From NCBI RefSeq assembly GCF_003264935.1, contig NZ_QLOE01000007.1, positions 36,629 to 85,150 of the forward strand: a stretch of 48,522 nt of DNA, in the 5' to 3' direction. Origin of the DNA: Methanothermobacter tenebrarum (GTDB lineage Archaea > Methanobacteriota > Methanobacteria > Methanobacteriales > DSM-23052). Below the pieces are notes generated by a model. The model worked only from the letters and a program-made list of their open reading frames with translations, ran no database searches and was not told where the DNA came from. Positions within the stretch are counted from its first letter, which is position 1. The number at the start of each line of letters is the position of its first letter. Below, piece by piece: positions 18,157-28,684 of the stretch. The translations under genes were made by a program, and so were the position numbers.

Positions 18157-19281
18157 ATGAAATTTGCTTGGATAAAAACACCAGAAACTGAATGGGAAGA
18201 GAAAAAAACCTTAATAACAACTGCACTTGAATCTGGCATAGACCATATACTAGACAGGGAGGACGTCGAGAGGATACACAAACTTGGAAACATAAAAGTC
18301 ATAGCTGATGACGAAGACGCTGACATCATATTAGTAGGGGTTAATGGTGAAGGAGACGGCACATTCCCACTACCCAGCAACCTAGAAGATTCAAAGGATC
18401 TCATGGCAGCGAAAAGCCTTAAAAGACAGGGCAAACCCATAGCAGCCTATGTGGAGATAAAGGGTAAAAGGTATGAAGAACTTGCAAGACTCCTCGGCAA
18501 GACAGTAGACTACCTCATCCTAGTAGGAAAAGACTGGAAGATAATACCCCTCGAGAATATAATAGCAGACCTCCAAGGAGAAGATGTTAAACTAGTAGCC
18601 GCAGTGGCAGATGAAAAAGAAGCAAAAACAGCCCTAGAGACACTGGAACATGGAACCGATGGTGTTCTCATAGAACCGGAAGATCCATCACAAATAAAGA
18701 AGATAGCGAAACTGATCGAAGATATAAAGATGGGCTACTATGAACTCAAACCAGCCACTATAACAAGACTAGAACCCGTGGGCTCAGGTGACAGAGTCTG
18801 CGTAGACACTTGCTCAATAATGGACATTGGAGAAGGGATGCTTGTAGGCTCATATTCCCAGGGACTATTCCTAGTTCACAGCGAATCCCTAGAAAGCGAA
18901 TACGTGGAATCAAGACCATTCAGGGTTAACGCGGGCCCAGTACATGCGTATGTGATGACACCAGACCATAAGACCAAGTATCTTTCAGAACTTGAGGCAG
19001 GAGATGAGGTTTTAGTTGTTGACAAGGATGGTAAGACAAGACCGGCTATAGTTGGCAGGGTTAAAATCGAAAAAAGGCCCTTGCTCCTTGTGGAGGCAGA
19101 ATATGAGGGCATGAAACTAAGAACACTATTACAGAACGCCGAGACAATACGCCTAGTCAGTGAAAAAGGCGAGCCGGTGTCGGTCTCAGAGTTAAAAGAG
19201 GGCGATAAAGTACTGGTATATGTTGAGGAGGCCGCAAGACATTTTGGAATGGCCATAAAAGAGGCTATAATAGAAAAGTAG
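18157..19281 (+). CDS. 3-dehydroquinate synthase II
   Basis: The archaeal NAD-dependent enzyme (AroB') that converts the ADTH synthase product to 3-dehydroquinate by oxidative deamination and cyclisation. It is unrelated to bacterial AroB. The 374-residue protein begins MKFAWIKTP and shows GTDGVLIEPEDP, ATITRLEPVGSGDRVCVDTCS, GEGMLVGSYSQGLFLVHSE and RPFRVNAGPVHAYV, all typical of the family. No Shine-Dalgarno is close to the ATG; an in-frame TGA two codons upstream excludes an earlier start. With ADTH synthase and AroD it gives three steps of the archaeal shikimate route in this window. Confidence 0.95.
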   Translation: MKFAWIKTPETEWEEKKTLITTALESGIDHILDREDVERIHKLGNIKVIADDEDADIILVGVNGEGDGTFPLPSNLEDSKDLMAAKSLKRQGKPIAAYVEIKGKRYEELARLLGKTVDYLILVGKDWKIIPLENIIADLQGEDVKLVAAVADEKEAKTALETLEHGTDGVLIEPEDPSQIKKIAKLIEDIKMGYYELKPATITRLEPVGSGDRVCVDTCSIMDIGEGMLVGSYSQGLFLVHSESLESEYVESRPFRVNAGPVHAYVMTPDHKTKYLSELEAGDEVLVVDKDGKTRPAIVGRVKIEKRPLLLVEAEYEGMKLRTLLQNAETIRLVSEKGEPVSVSELKEGDKVLVYVEEAARHFGMAIKEAIIEK

Positions 19282-19305
19282 TGTGGGGGTAGACCTACGT
19301 ATAAG

Positions 19306-20226
19306 GTGGAGATTATAAGCCCCCAAGAGAAGGATAGTAGGCTTGATGAGCTTGCAGAGAAGGTATACTTTGAGAGGAAGGCTAACATTCATGGCGCTTG
19401 TGTCAAACTTTTAACGGATAATAAAAGTTTCAAGGAGGAGTGGGAGGACAATTTCAAGTTCATGAACGAGGATATAAGGCCACATGCCAAGGTCTTCACT
19501 GTGGAGGATGGCGGACCCCTTAGGGTATTCTATGAACCACTATCTAAGACTAGTATAATCCTCAACTGCGACTATTATGGTTGGGTTAAGAGCATAGCAC
19601 TTGCCACGATCGCAGACTTCTTCGAAGATTACCATTCAGAACATAGGAGATATTCCGTCCATGGTTCAGCTGTTGACTGCCAAGGACAAGCCCTGGCGAT
19701 CATAGGACCCCCAGGGACTGGGAAAACAACACTCACTTATGGTCTCCTGTTAGATCATAGGTATAGTTATGTTTCTGATGACTGGTTTTTCACACGCATA
19801 TTTGAGAATGGTATAATGGTATACTCTTCAGAGAAGAACTCTTATATACGTGATGATATAGCAGATTCTTGGAGTGAATACAAGGCCCTTATAGCAGAGG
19901 TGAGCCTAGACGAGAAGAAGAGGGGTATTGCTGATGTTAACAGATTATTCAATGGTAGGATCAGGGAATCATCCAATCTTGGGGTTATAGTACTCCTTGA
20001 AAGGGATTTTAATCATGAACCGTTTAGGAGGCTTACAAGCAGAGAAGCCCTCAATTATATGAAAAAGAATGACTTCTGCAACCCACACCAACTTATAAGG
20101 GATGATAGGAAATATAGGCTCAGATTAAAATTTTTCAAGGAAATATTCCATGAAACAGAAGTCTACCTACTCAACACTATAGAAAAGCCAAAGGAAAGCT
20201 TGGAGAGGATAAAAAACATACTATGA
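19306..20226 (+). CDS. HprK-like P-loop kinase domain protein
   Basis: A 306-residue protein whose C-terminal half resembles the HPr kinase/PEP carboxykinase fold. It has VHGSAVDCQGQALAIIGPPGTGKTT (Walker A near residues 136-144), then YVSDDWFF and ERDFNHEPFRRLT. Archaea of this group lack the HPr phosphocarrier system, so the substrate is not HPr. Proposed roles for such proteins are small-molecule or protein phosphorylation, but none is established. The start is a GTG at 19306, 24 bases after aroB', without a good Shine-Dalgarno. The thpR gene follows 9 bases after the stop. Confidence 0.78.
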   Translation: MEIISPQEKDSRLDELAEKVYFERKANIHGACVKLLTDNKSFKEEWEDNFKFMNEDIRPHAKVFTVEDGGPLRVFYEPLSKTSIILNCDYYGWVKSIALATIADFFEDYHSEHRRYSVHGSAVDCQGQALAIIGPPGTGKTTLTYGLLLDHRYSYVSDDWFFTRIFENGIMVYSSEKNSYIRDDIADSWSEYKALIAEVSLDEKKRGIADVNRLFNGRIRESSNLGVIVLLERDFNHEPFRRLTSREALNYMKKNDFCNPHQLIRDDRKYRLRLKFFKEIFHETEVYLLNTIEKPKESLERIKNIL

Positions 20227-20235
20227 GGTTAAAAC

Positions 20236-20793
20236 ATGGAGAAAATAAGAAGCTTCCTTGCAATTGACGTGGACAACACACTCAAAGACAAAATAATAGA
20301 AGTCCAAAAAGTCATAGAAGGGGCTGACGCCCAAGTAAAATTCGTGGAACCAGAAAACTTACACTTCACCTTAAAATTTTTCGGCCAAATAAACAATAAG
20401 ATGATAGAGGAACTTTCAAGGATAATCGAGGAAAAGATAGGATCATACAAACCATTTAAGCTTAAAATAGAAGGCATGGGGGTCTTCCCGAATAAAAATT
20501 ATATGAGGGTAATCTGGCTAGGAGCCGAAAACCCCAAGGAATTCTCAAAAATCCAAAAAACACTCGACGATGAGTTCAAAAAATTAGGATTCAAGAAAGA
20601 GAAAAACTATATACCACACCTCACCATAGCCAGGGTCAAAGGGGGGAAAAACAAAGACAAACTACTGGAAAAGATAGAAGAACTTGAAGACATTCAAATA
20701 GGGGAAATGCAAATAAAAGAATTAAAACTTAAAAAAAGCGAACTCAGACCAGAAGGACCCAAATACACTACAATCAAAACATTCAAACTATAA
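20236..20793 (+). CDS. thpR: RNA 2',3'-cyclic 3'-phosphodiesterase
   Basis: A 2H-family phosphodiesterase (LigT/ThpR) of 185 residues that opens 2',3'-cyclic phosphate RNA ends. Both HxTx motifs are present: LHFTLKF near residue 43 and PHLTIAR near 131. GAGGTTA lies upstream of the ATG at 20236. The CCA transferase gene begins 2 bases after the stop; the tight pairing suggests shared tRNA or RNA 3'-end metabolism. Confidence 0.94.
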   Translation: MEKIRSFLAIDVDNTLKDKIIEVQKVIEGADAQVKFVEPENLHFTLKFFGQINNKMIEELSRIIEEKIGSYKPFKLKIEGMGVFPNKNYMRVIWLGAENPKEFSKIQKTLDDEFKKLGFKKEKNYIPHLTIARVKGGKNKDKLLEKIEELEDIQIGEMQIKELKLKKSELRPEGPKYTTIKTFKL

Positions 20794-20795
20794 AA

Positions 20796-22166
20796 ATGGA
20801 CTATGAAAAAATAATCTCAAAGATAACACCAAAAAGACAAGAAAAAGAAGCTGTTAAAAAATTCACCAATAATCTAGTCAAAACCATAAACCACATAGCA
20901 GAAAAAAAGAATATAAAAGCTAAGGCCACAGTTGTAGGATCAGTTGCCAAGGGCACTTGGCTCAGAGGAGAAGCAGACATAGACATATTCATAAAATTCC
21001 CACTTGAAACGCCAGAAGAAAAACTCAAAGAGGATGGCCTATACCTCGGCTATGAATGCATAAAAGCCATGGGAGGCCAAGCAGAGGAAAGATACGCCGC
21101 ACACCCATATGTTACAGGTCACATGAAAGGCTATGAGGTCGACCTTGTACCATGCTACGATATAGAGGATGCCTCACAGCTCAAATCAGCAGTAGACCGG
21201 ACAATACTACATACAAGATACATCAAAAAAAACTTGAAAAAAGAACAGAGAAAGGAAGTATTATTACTTAAAAAGTTCATGAAGGCCATAGGAGCATATG
21301 GGTCAGAGTTCAAGGTAGGTGGATTCGCAGGTTACCTCTGCGAACTACTCATAATAGCATATAGAAACTTTCAAAGCGTCTTGGAAGCTGCTGCACTGAA
21401 ATGGAGAAAGGGCCAGATAATAGACATCGAAGGTCACGGCACCGGTAAATACTTTGACGACCCACTAATTGTTATAGACCCTACAGACAAGAACAGGAAT
21501 GTTGCAGCAGCACTTACACAACAAAAACTTTCAGAGTTCATAATAGTGGCGCGCAGTTTCCTAGAAAACCCAAAAGAAGAATATTTCCAAAAAGTGGAAT
21601 ACTCACATGATAAAGGGAGAATCAAAGCCAAGTTCATGGAAAGGGGGAGCAAATGCATCATCCTAGAATTTAACCCCCCAAGTGTTCCAGCAGACACCTT
21701 ATACCCCCAACTGAAAAAAACTATGGACACTCTAGTATCACACTTTTCAAGGGAGGGGTTCAAGGTAAACAGGAGCGCTTATTGGACTGATGAGAAGAAA
21801 ATTAGCCTGATCATATTCGAGTTCGAAACATGGAAGTTACCAGCTTATAAGAAGCATATGGGGCCTAGGATTTGGTCAAGAAAACATACGAAGAGATTCC
21901 ATAAAAAGTATGGTGACAGGATCTGGATAGAAGATGACCGCCTCTTCGTAGAGAGGAAAAGAAAAGCCACTAAACCAGAATCATACCTTAAAAGCCTCCT
22001 CAGTAGGATAGAATATTTAAGAGTTGGTAAACACGTGAAAGAGGAACTCAAGAAAGGTTACAAGATCTTTAACATAAAGGAATACCTTGAAAGTGAACAG
22101 CCACGAGAGGTCTTGGAATTCTTGGATGCTTTCCTAGACCCTGGAAAACACTTGTGGAGGTCCTAG
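20796..22166 (+). CDS. cca: CCA tRNA nucleotidyltransferase, archaeal class I
   Basis: Adds or repairs the 3' CCA of tRNA without a template. The 456-residue protein has the class I nucleotidyltransferase signature GSVAKGTWLRGEADIDIF near residues 48-65, the third carboxylate in YEVDLVPCYDI, then the helical central and tail domains (VGGFAGYLCELLIIAYRNF; DPTDKNRNVAAAL; FEFETWKLPAYKKHMGP). Length and motif spacing match archaeal Cca. It starts 2 bases after thpR, so coupling is likely. The 3' end overlaps convergent priS by 4 bases. Confidence 0.96.
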   Translation: MDYEKIISKITPKRQEKEAVKKFTNNLVKTINHIAEKKNIKAKATVVGSVAKGTWLRGEADIDIFIKFPLETPEEKLKEDGLYLGYECIKAMGGQAEERYAAHPYVTGHMKGYEVDLVPCYDIEDASQLKSAVDRTILHTRYIKKNLKKEQRKEVLLLKKFMKAIGAYGSEFKVGGFAGYLCELLIIAYRNFQSVLEAAALKWRKGQIIDIEGHGTGKYFDDPLIVIDPTDKNRNVAAALTQQKLSEFIIVARSFLENPKEEYFQKVEYSHDKGRIKAKFMERGSKCIILEFNPPSVPADTLYPQLKKTMDTLVSHFSREGFKVNRSAYWTDEKKISLIIFEFETWKLPAYKKHMGPRIWSRKHTKRFHKKYGDRIWIEDDRLFVERKRKATKPESYLKSLLSRIEYLRVGKHVKEELKKGYKIFNIKEYLESEQPREVLEFLDAFLDPGKHLWRS

Positions 22167-23137
22167 GATTTTTCCTTCACAAAATCTGGCACAGCATCCC
22201 TCAGAGGGTCGAAACTTTCAAGATCCTCTACATGGGTGCAGATCATACTAACTTTAGAGTGTAATGAACTGGGAAGTCTCAATATCCTTTTAAGGTCAAC
22301 TGTCACCCTAGCATCCACCAGTTGGAGGTTTAACTTGGCAATACCCTTTATAAGTCTCTCATATACCCTGGGTCCTATTATATCCCTAAATTCACCCCAT
22401 CTATCAGCTCCTATAAGATCCCTATATTCTAGGATCTTATTCATTGTTTGACGTGTTATATCCTCAATTTTTTCATCCCCGTTCAAGTGCAAGATAATAT
22501 AACGACTTCTCTCTGTGAAAACCCTAGGATAACCCAATGGGACCATAAAATGGTCTAAGCTACGTACTCTACCCTCAAAGTCAGTGTATGAGAACCTTGG
22601 GATGTCTCCGCCTATAACATATTTTAGTATCTGACTTCGGACCTCAGAATCTGATTTAAGTATGATAGGATCTAATACACGTATATGGTAGCCCCTACCA
22701 GAATATATAACATGGATCTCGCGCAAGCCTAAATCGTCCTCTAATGTGTCTATAATCATGGCCACTATCTCTTTGGCTTGATCGAGGCATTTTTCACACA
22801 CATTATCACACTTACATTGTCTTACTGGGATGTCCTTAGCGTCAACATCAAATACTAACTCTGATGATCTCCAACCTTCACGTTTCCATGGCCTATCATA
22901 TAATGCTACAGAAGAATAAGCGGCATATGGAGCTCTGTATTTCATGAATTTTGTGAGGAATTTTTCGTCACGGAAGAACCTGTACCTATCATTTGGGCCT
23001 TGGCCCGTATGATCGAATCCGAATTCTCTGAGATGGATACTTTCCCTTATAAAATCTGGTATTCTTTCTATTTTCCATTCCATTGTATAATATTTTCTTC
23101 TATCTTCTGCTGTTGCTTCTTGGAATATCCCTATCAC
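22163..23137 (-). CDS. priS: DNA primase catalytic (small) subunit
   Basis: The archaeo-eukaryotic primase catalytic subunit that makes primers for replication. The 324-residue protein has the catalytic carboxylates in ELVFDVDAKD near residues 95-104, a zinc-binding group (CKCDNVCEKC), SGRGYHIRV, and the C-terminal RLPSSLHSKVS basic motif. The start is a GTG at 23137 directly after GAAGAAG, inside the end of priL; the overlap of 38 bases is typical of co-translated primase subunits. It ends against cca. Confidence 0.96.
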   Translation of the reverse strand: MIGIFQEATAEDRRKYYTMEWKIERIPDFIRESIHLREFGFDHTGQGPNDRYRFFRDEKFLTKFMKYRAPYAAYSSVALYDRPWKREGWRSSELVFDVDAKDIPVRQCKCDNVCEKCLDQAKEIVAMIIDTLEDDLGLREIHVIYSGRGYHIRVLDPIILKSDSEVRSQILKYVIGGDIPRFSYTDFEGRVRSLDHFMVPLGYPRVFTERSRYIILHLNGDEKIEDITRQTMNKILEYRDLIGADRWGEFRDIIGPRVYERLIKGIAKLNLQLVDARVTVDLKRILRLPSSLHSKVSMICTHVEDLESFDPLRDAVPDFVKEKS

Positions 23138-24395
23138 CTTCTTCTTTTCTTTTTTGCCATCGTTTCCTGTTGTAGTATGTGAGGGGGTTTTGGATTTTTT
23201 CGCATAAATTATCGGGTTTGCATAATATTGGTAGGTGTATTTTTATTTTTTCACAGCTCATTGGGGTGTACCATTTGCTTTCCCCTTCATTTTCTAGTCT
23301 GGGTGTTTCATGTAATCCGAATCCGAGTTTTGCTGTGATGTTAAGTTTTTCTTGTGGATCGTCTTGGAATAGTGGTGGTTCGCAGTTATCAGCCGCCTCA
23401 TATATTAATGGTAGTATCTCATTTAGGGTTATGTTAAGTGTTGGATCGAAATCTGAAACCTTGTGAGGTTTTCTCTCTTTGAAGACGGCCGGGTATAATC
23501 TTGCATAGGATATGAAACTTGTGAGTAATAGTACTATGGCATCGTTTCTGTTACCAGCTTTAACGCCTTTTATGGTATTTTTTATACATGGTGGGAATGC
23601 GTCAAAATCTAATTTGGAGGCTTTTATTGTTCCAGGCTTGGTCTTTTTGGGGATGAAAAATTCTCGACTTATCCTCTTTTGGATTTCATTCGCTAGTTCT
23701 ACTAATATGGGGTGTGGTTCGATCTTCGCGGCCATTTCATTGACTTTATAGAGATATTCCTGGGTTTTTTGCATTATAAGTGCTGGTATGATATTTTCTC
23801 TTATGGAGTTGATTATTTGTTGGATCCTTTTAGGGGCTGATTTGTCTAGGATGGCTTTACCATCTTTAAGGATTAGCTCGGTTAGTTTTATTCTCCTATT
23901 TTCTAGGAGTTTTTCTAGTTGGATCCAGTGTGGTTTTTCACTATCTAACAGTTCATTTAAGATTTTAGATATTATATCATCCCTTACCTGGTGTTCAACC
24001 CTCAAGAGTCTTTCTTTAACGATTTCGCCTTCTGATTCTATGAATATGCGACTTTCCCTGGAATTTGGGTTGAATTTCGCGCCTATAGCCTGTGCTAGTA
24101 TATGAAATGTTATAACATCAAATTTTGCTATTTGAGAGTTGAAGAGAAACCTGTAATATCCTGGCTGATACCTTCGATGGCCCTTCTTTTCCAAGTACCA
24201 TTCAATCCTTTTAATTGAAAGTTCCCAGAGGCTCCCAGGTATTTTGGAATCATCATCAAGTCTCTGGCCACTGGTATATTCTATAATATTAATGAGTCTC
24301 TCGTCCTCTTCTATGATCTTGTTAAGGTCTCCTTTGGCTTTTACAATTTGCTTTGCTTCTTGTGAGAATGGGTTTATGAAAAATGTGGATATCAT
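23100..24395 (-). CDS. priL: DNA primase large subunit
   Basis: The regulatory subunit of archaeal primase, with a C-terminal [4Fe-4S] domain. The 431-residue protein ends in the expected cysteine set: NCEPPLF, SCEKIKIHLPILC and NLCEKIQNPLTYY, followed by the basic RKRWQKRKEEG. The N-terminal region is helical, as in other PriL proteins. GGAGAG lies just before the ATG at 24395. It overlaps priS by 38 bases, and a small membrane-protein gene lies 97 bases upstream on the same strand. Confidence 0.93.
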   Translation of the reverse strand: MISTFFINPFSQEAKQIVKAKGDLNKIIEEDERLINIIEYTSGQRLDDDSKIPGSLWELSIKRIEWYLEKKGHRRYQPGYYRFLFNSQIAKFDVITFHILAQAIGAKFNPNSRESRIFIESEGEIVKERLLRVEHQVRDDIISKILNELLDSEKPHWIQLEKLLENRRIKLTELILKDGKAILDKSAPKRIQQIINSIRENIIPALIMQKTQEYLYKVNEMAAKIEPHPILVELANEIQKRISREFFIPKKTKPGTIKASKLDFDAFPPCIKNTIKGVKAGNRNDAIVLLLTSFISYARLYPAVFKERKPHKVSDFDPTLNITLNEILPLIYEAADNCEPPLFQDDPQEKLNITAKLGFGLHETPRLENEGESKWYTPMSCEKIKIHLPILCKPDNLCEKIQNPLTYYNRKRWQKRKEEGDRDIPRSNSRR

Positions 24396-24492
24396 ATTTC
24401 TCTCCTAACCTTCACTAATATGGTTGTTCTGTGCAATCCTAGTATGGGGCTGTGAAATTCACAATATTTCATATCTGTGTAAATTTTAGGCT

Positions 24493-24759
24493 CTATTGTC
24501 TCGATCGGTTGGTCTGGTTAGTCTGGTTGGTCTCATTTTGTATTGTCGTATTGTTTACGCGTATTGCACGTTTTTGTAACCATACTGGTTGGAATGTGGG
24601 ATCTCCTATGATGTTCATTTTTTCTTCTGGTGCTTTTATGATTTGTGGCATTTCTATTCTCGGAATTTCTGCGAATAATATTATAGCTGATGCTGATCCA
24701 TAGGCTATTAATGCTATCATTAGTATTGTGAATATTCTTCCAATTTTTCCCGGATTCAA
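24493..24759 (-). CDS. Small single-span membrane protein
   Basis: An 88-residue protein with one N-terminal hydrophobic segment (residues 8-29, RIFTILMIALIAYGSASAIILF) and a polar tail ending in Asn/Thr repeats (NETNQTNQTN), rich in N-glycosylation sequons, so the tail is probably outside the cell. The presumed start is TTG at 24759, with GGGGGT 8 bases upstream. I recognise no family. It may head the primase transcript, though a functional link is unlikely. Confidence 0.6.
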   Translation of the reverse strand: MNPGKIGRIFTILMIALIAYGSASAIILFAEIPRIEMPQIIKAPEEKMNIIGDPTFQPVWLQKRAIRVNNTTIQNETNQTNQTNRSRQ

Positions 24760-24874
24760 ATTTCAAACCCCCAATATCTCTTTTTTTTGATTCTATTCTA
24801 TAAATATGATGGCCAAAAAAGGGCCATATGAAAGAGATGGACCCTGTTAGTAAGATGGAAGGGATTATATGTGA

Positions 24875-25717
24875 GTGATTATAAGATTGTTTTTTATGGG
24901 TTCTAGGTCTTTGAAGAGGGATATTTTGAAGAAATGTGAGGAATTTGGAGTTGGTCTTGCGGGTTTCGCGCCAGCTGAGAGGTGGAATAATCCTCCAAGG
25001 GAGCTCCCTCATAAATTTTCTAAGTGGATACCTGAGGAATTTCATCCTAAGTCAATATATCCAGAAGTTGCTACTGTTATTGTGATAGGATTTCCCATTC
25101 AGTTGCCTATTTTGGAGACTGCACCATCTATCTATTATCATGAGTTATATAAGACTGTGAATTCACTCTTGGATTTGAGGGCTTATGAACTTTCAATTTT
25201 CTTGAATGAGAAGGGTTATCCTTCTATTTATCTGCCAAGGGATGGGTATGCTACTGTGGAAGTGTTGCTTGAGAAGCCATTTGCCTTTTTCTCCCATAAA
25301 CACGCAGCTTATCTTGCGGGTTTAGGCTCTTTTGGCCAGAACAATCTAATTCTAACCCGAGAATACGGGCCAAGAATCAGATTCACTTCCATATTCACTT
25401 CTGCTTCCATAAAGCCAGATCCTATAGAAGTCGAGGATTTATGTATAAGATGTCTTAGATGTGCGAGAAGCTGTCCAGTAGGAGCCATAAAAACAAAGGG
25501 AGAGTTCCCACCACCTATAGATAAGAAACTTTGTGCTATGAGGAGTGCGGATCTTTGGAGTAAGCATAAATCGCCTTGCGGTATTTGTATTAAGGTTTGC
25601 CCCGTGGGTGAGGATAGAAGATTATTTAACCGGATTGACATGTCAATATATGATGGTGAAGGCCCATTGGAGTATAAGCGTGCTTGGGATCATGTAAGAA
25701 GGTATGGGACTTTTTAG
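24875..25717 (+). CDS. QueG-like iron-sulfur reductase
   Basis: A 280-residue protein related to epoxyqueuosine reductase and other cobalamin/Fe-S reductases. It has AYLAGLGSFGQNNLILTREYGPR near residues 146-168 and two [4Fe-4S] clusters: CIRCLRCARSCP near 193-204 and CGICIKVCP with Cys at KKLC. Archaea make archaeosine rather than queuosine, so the substrate probably differs from bacterial QueG. The GTG at 24875 follows a GGAAGGGATT stretch; the ATG at 24896 (MGSRSLK) is a possible shorter start. Confidence 0.82.
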   Translation: MIIRLFFMGSRSLKRDILKKCEEFGVGLAGFAPAERWNNPPRELPHKFSKWIPEEFHPKSIYPEVATVIVIGFPIQLPILETAPSIYYHELYKTVNSLLDLRAYELSIFLNEKGYPSIYLPRDGYATVEVLLEKPFAFFSHKHAAYLAGLGSFGQNNLILTREYGPRIRFTSIFTSASIKPDPIEVEDLCIRCLRCARSCPVGAIKTKGEFPPPIDKKLCAMRSADLWSKHKSPCGICIKVCPVGEDRRLFNRIDMSIYDGEGPLEYKRAWDHVRRYGTF

Positions 25718-25746
25718 ATTCTATTTTCTAGGGTGGTTAGTAAGGT

Positions 25747-25794
25747 TTATATATGATGTGTTTTCTAAAACAATATTGTCGGAAGAAGGTTTCC
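25747..25794 (+). promoter_or_regulatory. amtB-glnK promoter with NrpR-type operator
   Basis: TTTATATA at 25747-25754 is a good archaeal TATA box. GGAAGAAGGTTTCC at 25781-25794 fits GGAA-N6-TTCC exactly, the operator bound by the methanogen nitrogen repressor NrpR. It overlaps the expected transcription start about 25 bases past the TATA box, where bound repressor would block initiation. A further TTCC lies at 25798-25801. Confidence 0.75.
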
Positions 25795-25825
25795 GGTTTC
25801 CGATAAATTTTGTGGAGGGAAAAAT

Positions 25826-27401
<1,576 letters not shown>

Positions 27402-27403
27402 AC

Positions 27404-27434
27404 AACCCCACTTGGGGGTTCTCTAATATTTTTT
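27404..27434 (+). terminator. amtB-glnK terminator hairpin
   Basis: AACCCC (27404-27409) pairs with GGGGTT (27415-27420) around a 5-base loop, followed by a T-rich run ending TTTTTT at about 27429-27434. It lies directly after the glnK stop and faces convergent pdxS. Confidence 0.7.
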
Positions 27435-27461
27435 AAAAGAAAAGAAGGATGCTAAGGGGGT

Positions 27462-28343
27462 TTACCATCCCCTTTCTTGTAATCTTTCAGAATCTGAGAG
27501 TTCACTTATTTCGATGCCGGGCATAGCCGCTCCCAGTCCTCTTGAAACCTCTAATAGAACCTCTGGTTCGTCATAGTGTGCTGTTGCCTCTACTATAGCC
27601 TTTGCATAAGCTTCTGGATTTTCTGATTTGAATATTCCCGATCCTACGAAAACTCCATCGGCGCCTAATTGCATCATGAGGGCCGCGTCTGCTGGTGTTG
27701 CAACACCACCAGCTGCAAAATTCACAACTGGTAATCTTCCAAGCTTAGCTGTTTCTTTTACCAACTTTAACGGAGCTTCTATTTTTCTTGCGAATTCCCA
27801 GAGTTCTTCTTCCTCCTTCTCTTTAACTTCTCTTATCTGTCCCATTATTATCCTCATGTGACGGACTGCCTCCACAATGTTACCAGTGCCCGCTTCCCCT
27901 TTTGTCCGGATCATGGCAGCTCCCTCATCAATTCTCCTGAGAGCCTCTCCAAGATCCCTTGCACCACAAACAAATGGTATCTTAAACTTCTTTTTATCAA
28001 TGTGGAAGCGTTCATCTGCTGGTGTTAAAACCTCGCTTTCATCTATCATGTCAACGCCAAGGGCCTCGAGTATCTGGGCCTCCACAAAATGGCCTATTCT
28101 AACCTTTGCCATAACGGGAATGGTCACTGCATCCATTATCTCCTCTATCTTGTTCGGGTCAGCCATCCTGGCAACCCCACCAGAGGATCTTATATCAGCA
28201 GGAACCTTCTCAAGGGCCATTACTGCGACTGCCCCAGCCTCCTCTGCTATAATAGCCTGTTCACTATCTACAACATCCATTATAACGCCGCCCTTGGTCA
28301 TCTTTGCAAAACCTTTCTTGAGAACTTCTGTACCATGTAACAT
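27462..28343 (-). CDS. pdxS: Pyridoxal 5'-phosphate synthase, PdxS subunit
   Basis: The lyase subunit of the PdxS/PdxT PLP synthase, which builds PLP from ribose 5-phosphate, glyceraldehyde 3-phosphate and ammonia. The 293-residue TIM barrel has [39 protein letters not shown] with its catalytic Lys, [33 protein letters not shown] with the second Lys, and [26 protein letters not shown] precedes the ATG at 28343. The glutaminase partner PdxT is not in this window. Confidence 0.97.
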   Translation of the reverse strand: MLHGTEVLKKGFAKMTKGGVIMDVVDSEQAIIAEEAGAVAVMALEKVPADIRSSGGVARMADPNKIEEIMDAVTIPVMAKVRIGHFVEAQILEALGVDMIDESEVLTPADERFHIDKKKFKIPFVCGARDLGEALRRIDEGAAMIRTKGEAGTGNIVEAVRHMRIIMGQIREVKEKEEEELWEFARKIEAPLKLVKETAKLGRLPVVNFAAGGVATPADAALMMQLGADGVFVGSGIFKSENPEAYAKAIVEATAHYDEPEVLLEVSRGLGAAMPGIEISELSDSERLQERGW

Positions 28344-28489
28344 AAAAATCTGACCCTCCCACTATGATAATCTATAATAGTAAGTTGACTTTGAAAACAT
28401 ATAATATTTCCTCTCACATAATAATTTTGGGGATGTGGGAAATGTATATATAAGATTATCATCTGATAGAAGGAATAGGAGTGATTGTT

Positions 28490-28684
28490 TTGGTTGGGGA
28501 AACATTTACAGGTTCAATATTCTATTCTCATGTTATGCCGGCTATCCTCGGATTTCTGAGCATAATCTTAATCTGTAATGGTATGATGGATGAAAGCAAA
28601 AAACAGGTGATAATAGGGGTAGTACTATTTTTTAGCGCGGGACTTTTACCATTTATTATACTACGCGCCGTATTAGGGGTCTAA
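28490..28684 (+). CDS. Small two-span membrane protein
   Basis: About 64 residues, almost all hydrophobic, with two predicted membrane segments (AILGFLSIILICNGMM and VIIGVVLFFSAGLLPFIIL) joined by a short charged DESKKQ loop. I prefer the TTG at 28490 because AGGAGTGA ends 5 bases before it; a GTG at 28481 lies inside that Shine-Dalgarno. TATATATAAG at 28444-28453 is a good TATA box. No family recognised. Its 3' end overlaps the convergent PfkB gene by 12 bases. Confidence 0.65.
   Translation: MVGETFTGSIFYSHVMPAILGFLSIILICNGMMDESKKQVIIGVVLFFSAGLLPFIILRAVLGV

Noticed and set aside
17957-18160. A 67-residue plus-strand open frame starting inside the hairpin upstream of aroB'
   Set aside because: It runs through the paired arms and the displaced Shine-Dalgarno, has no family-like features, and overlaps the aroB' start. 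The RNA structure explains the sequence better. It could still be a leader peptide.
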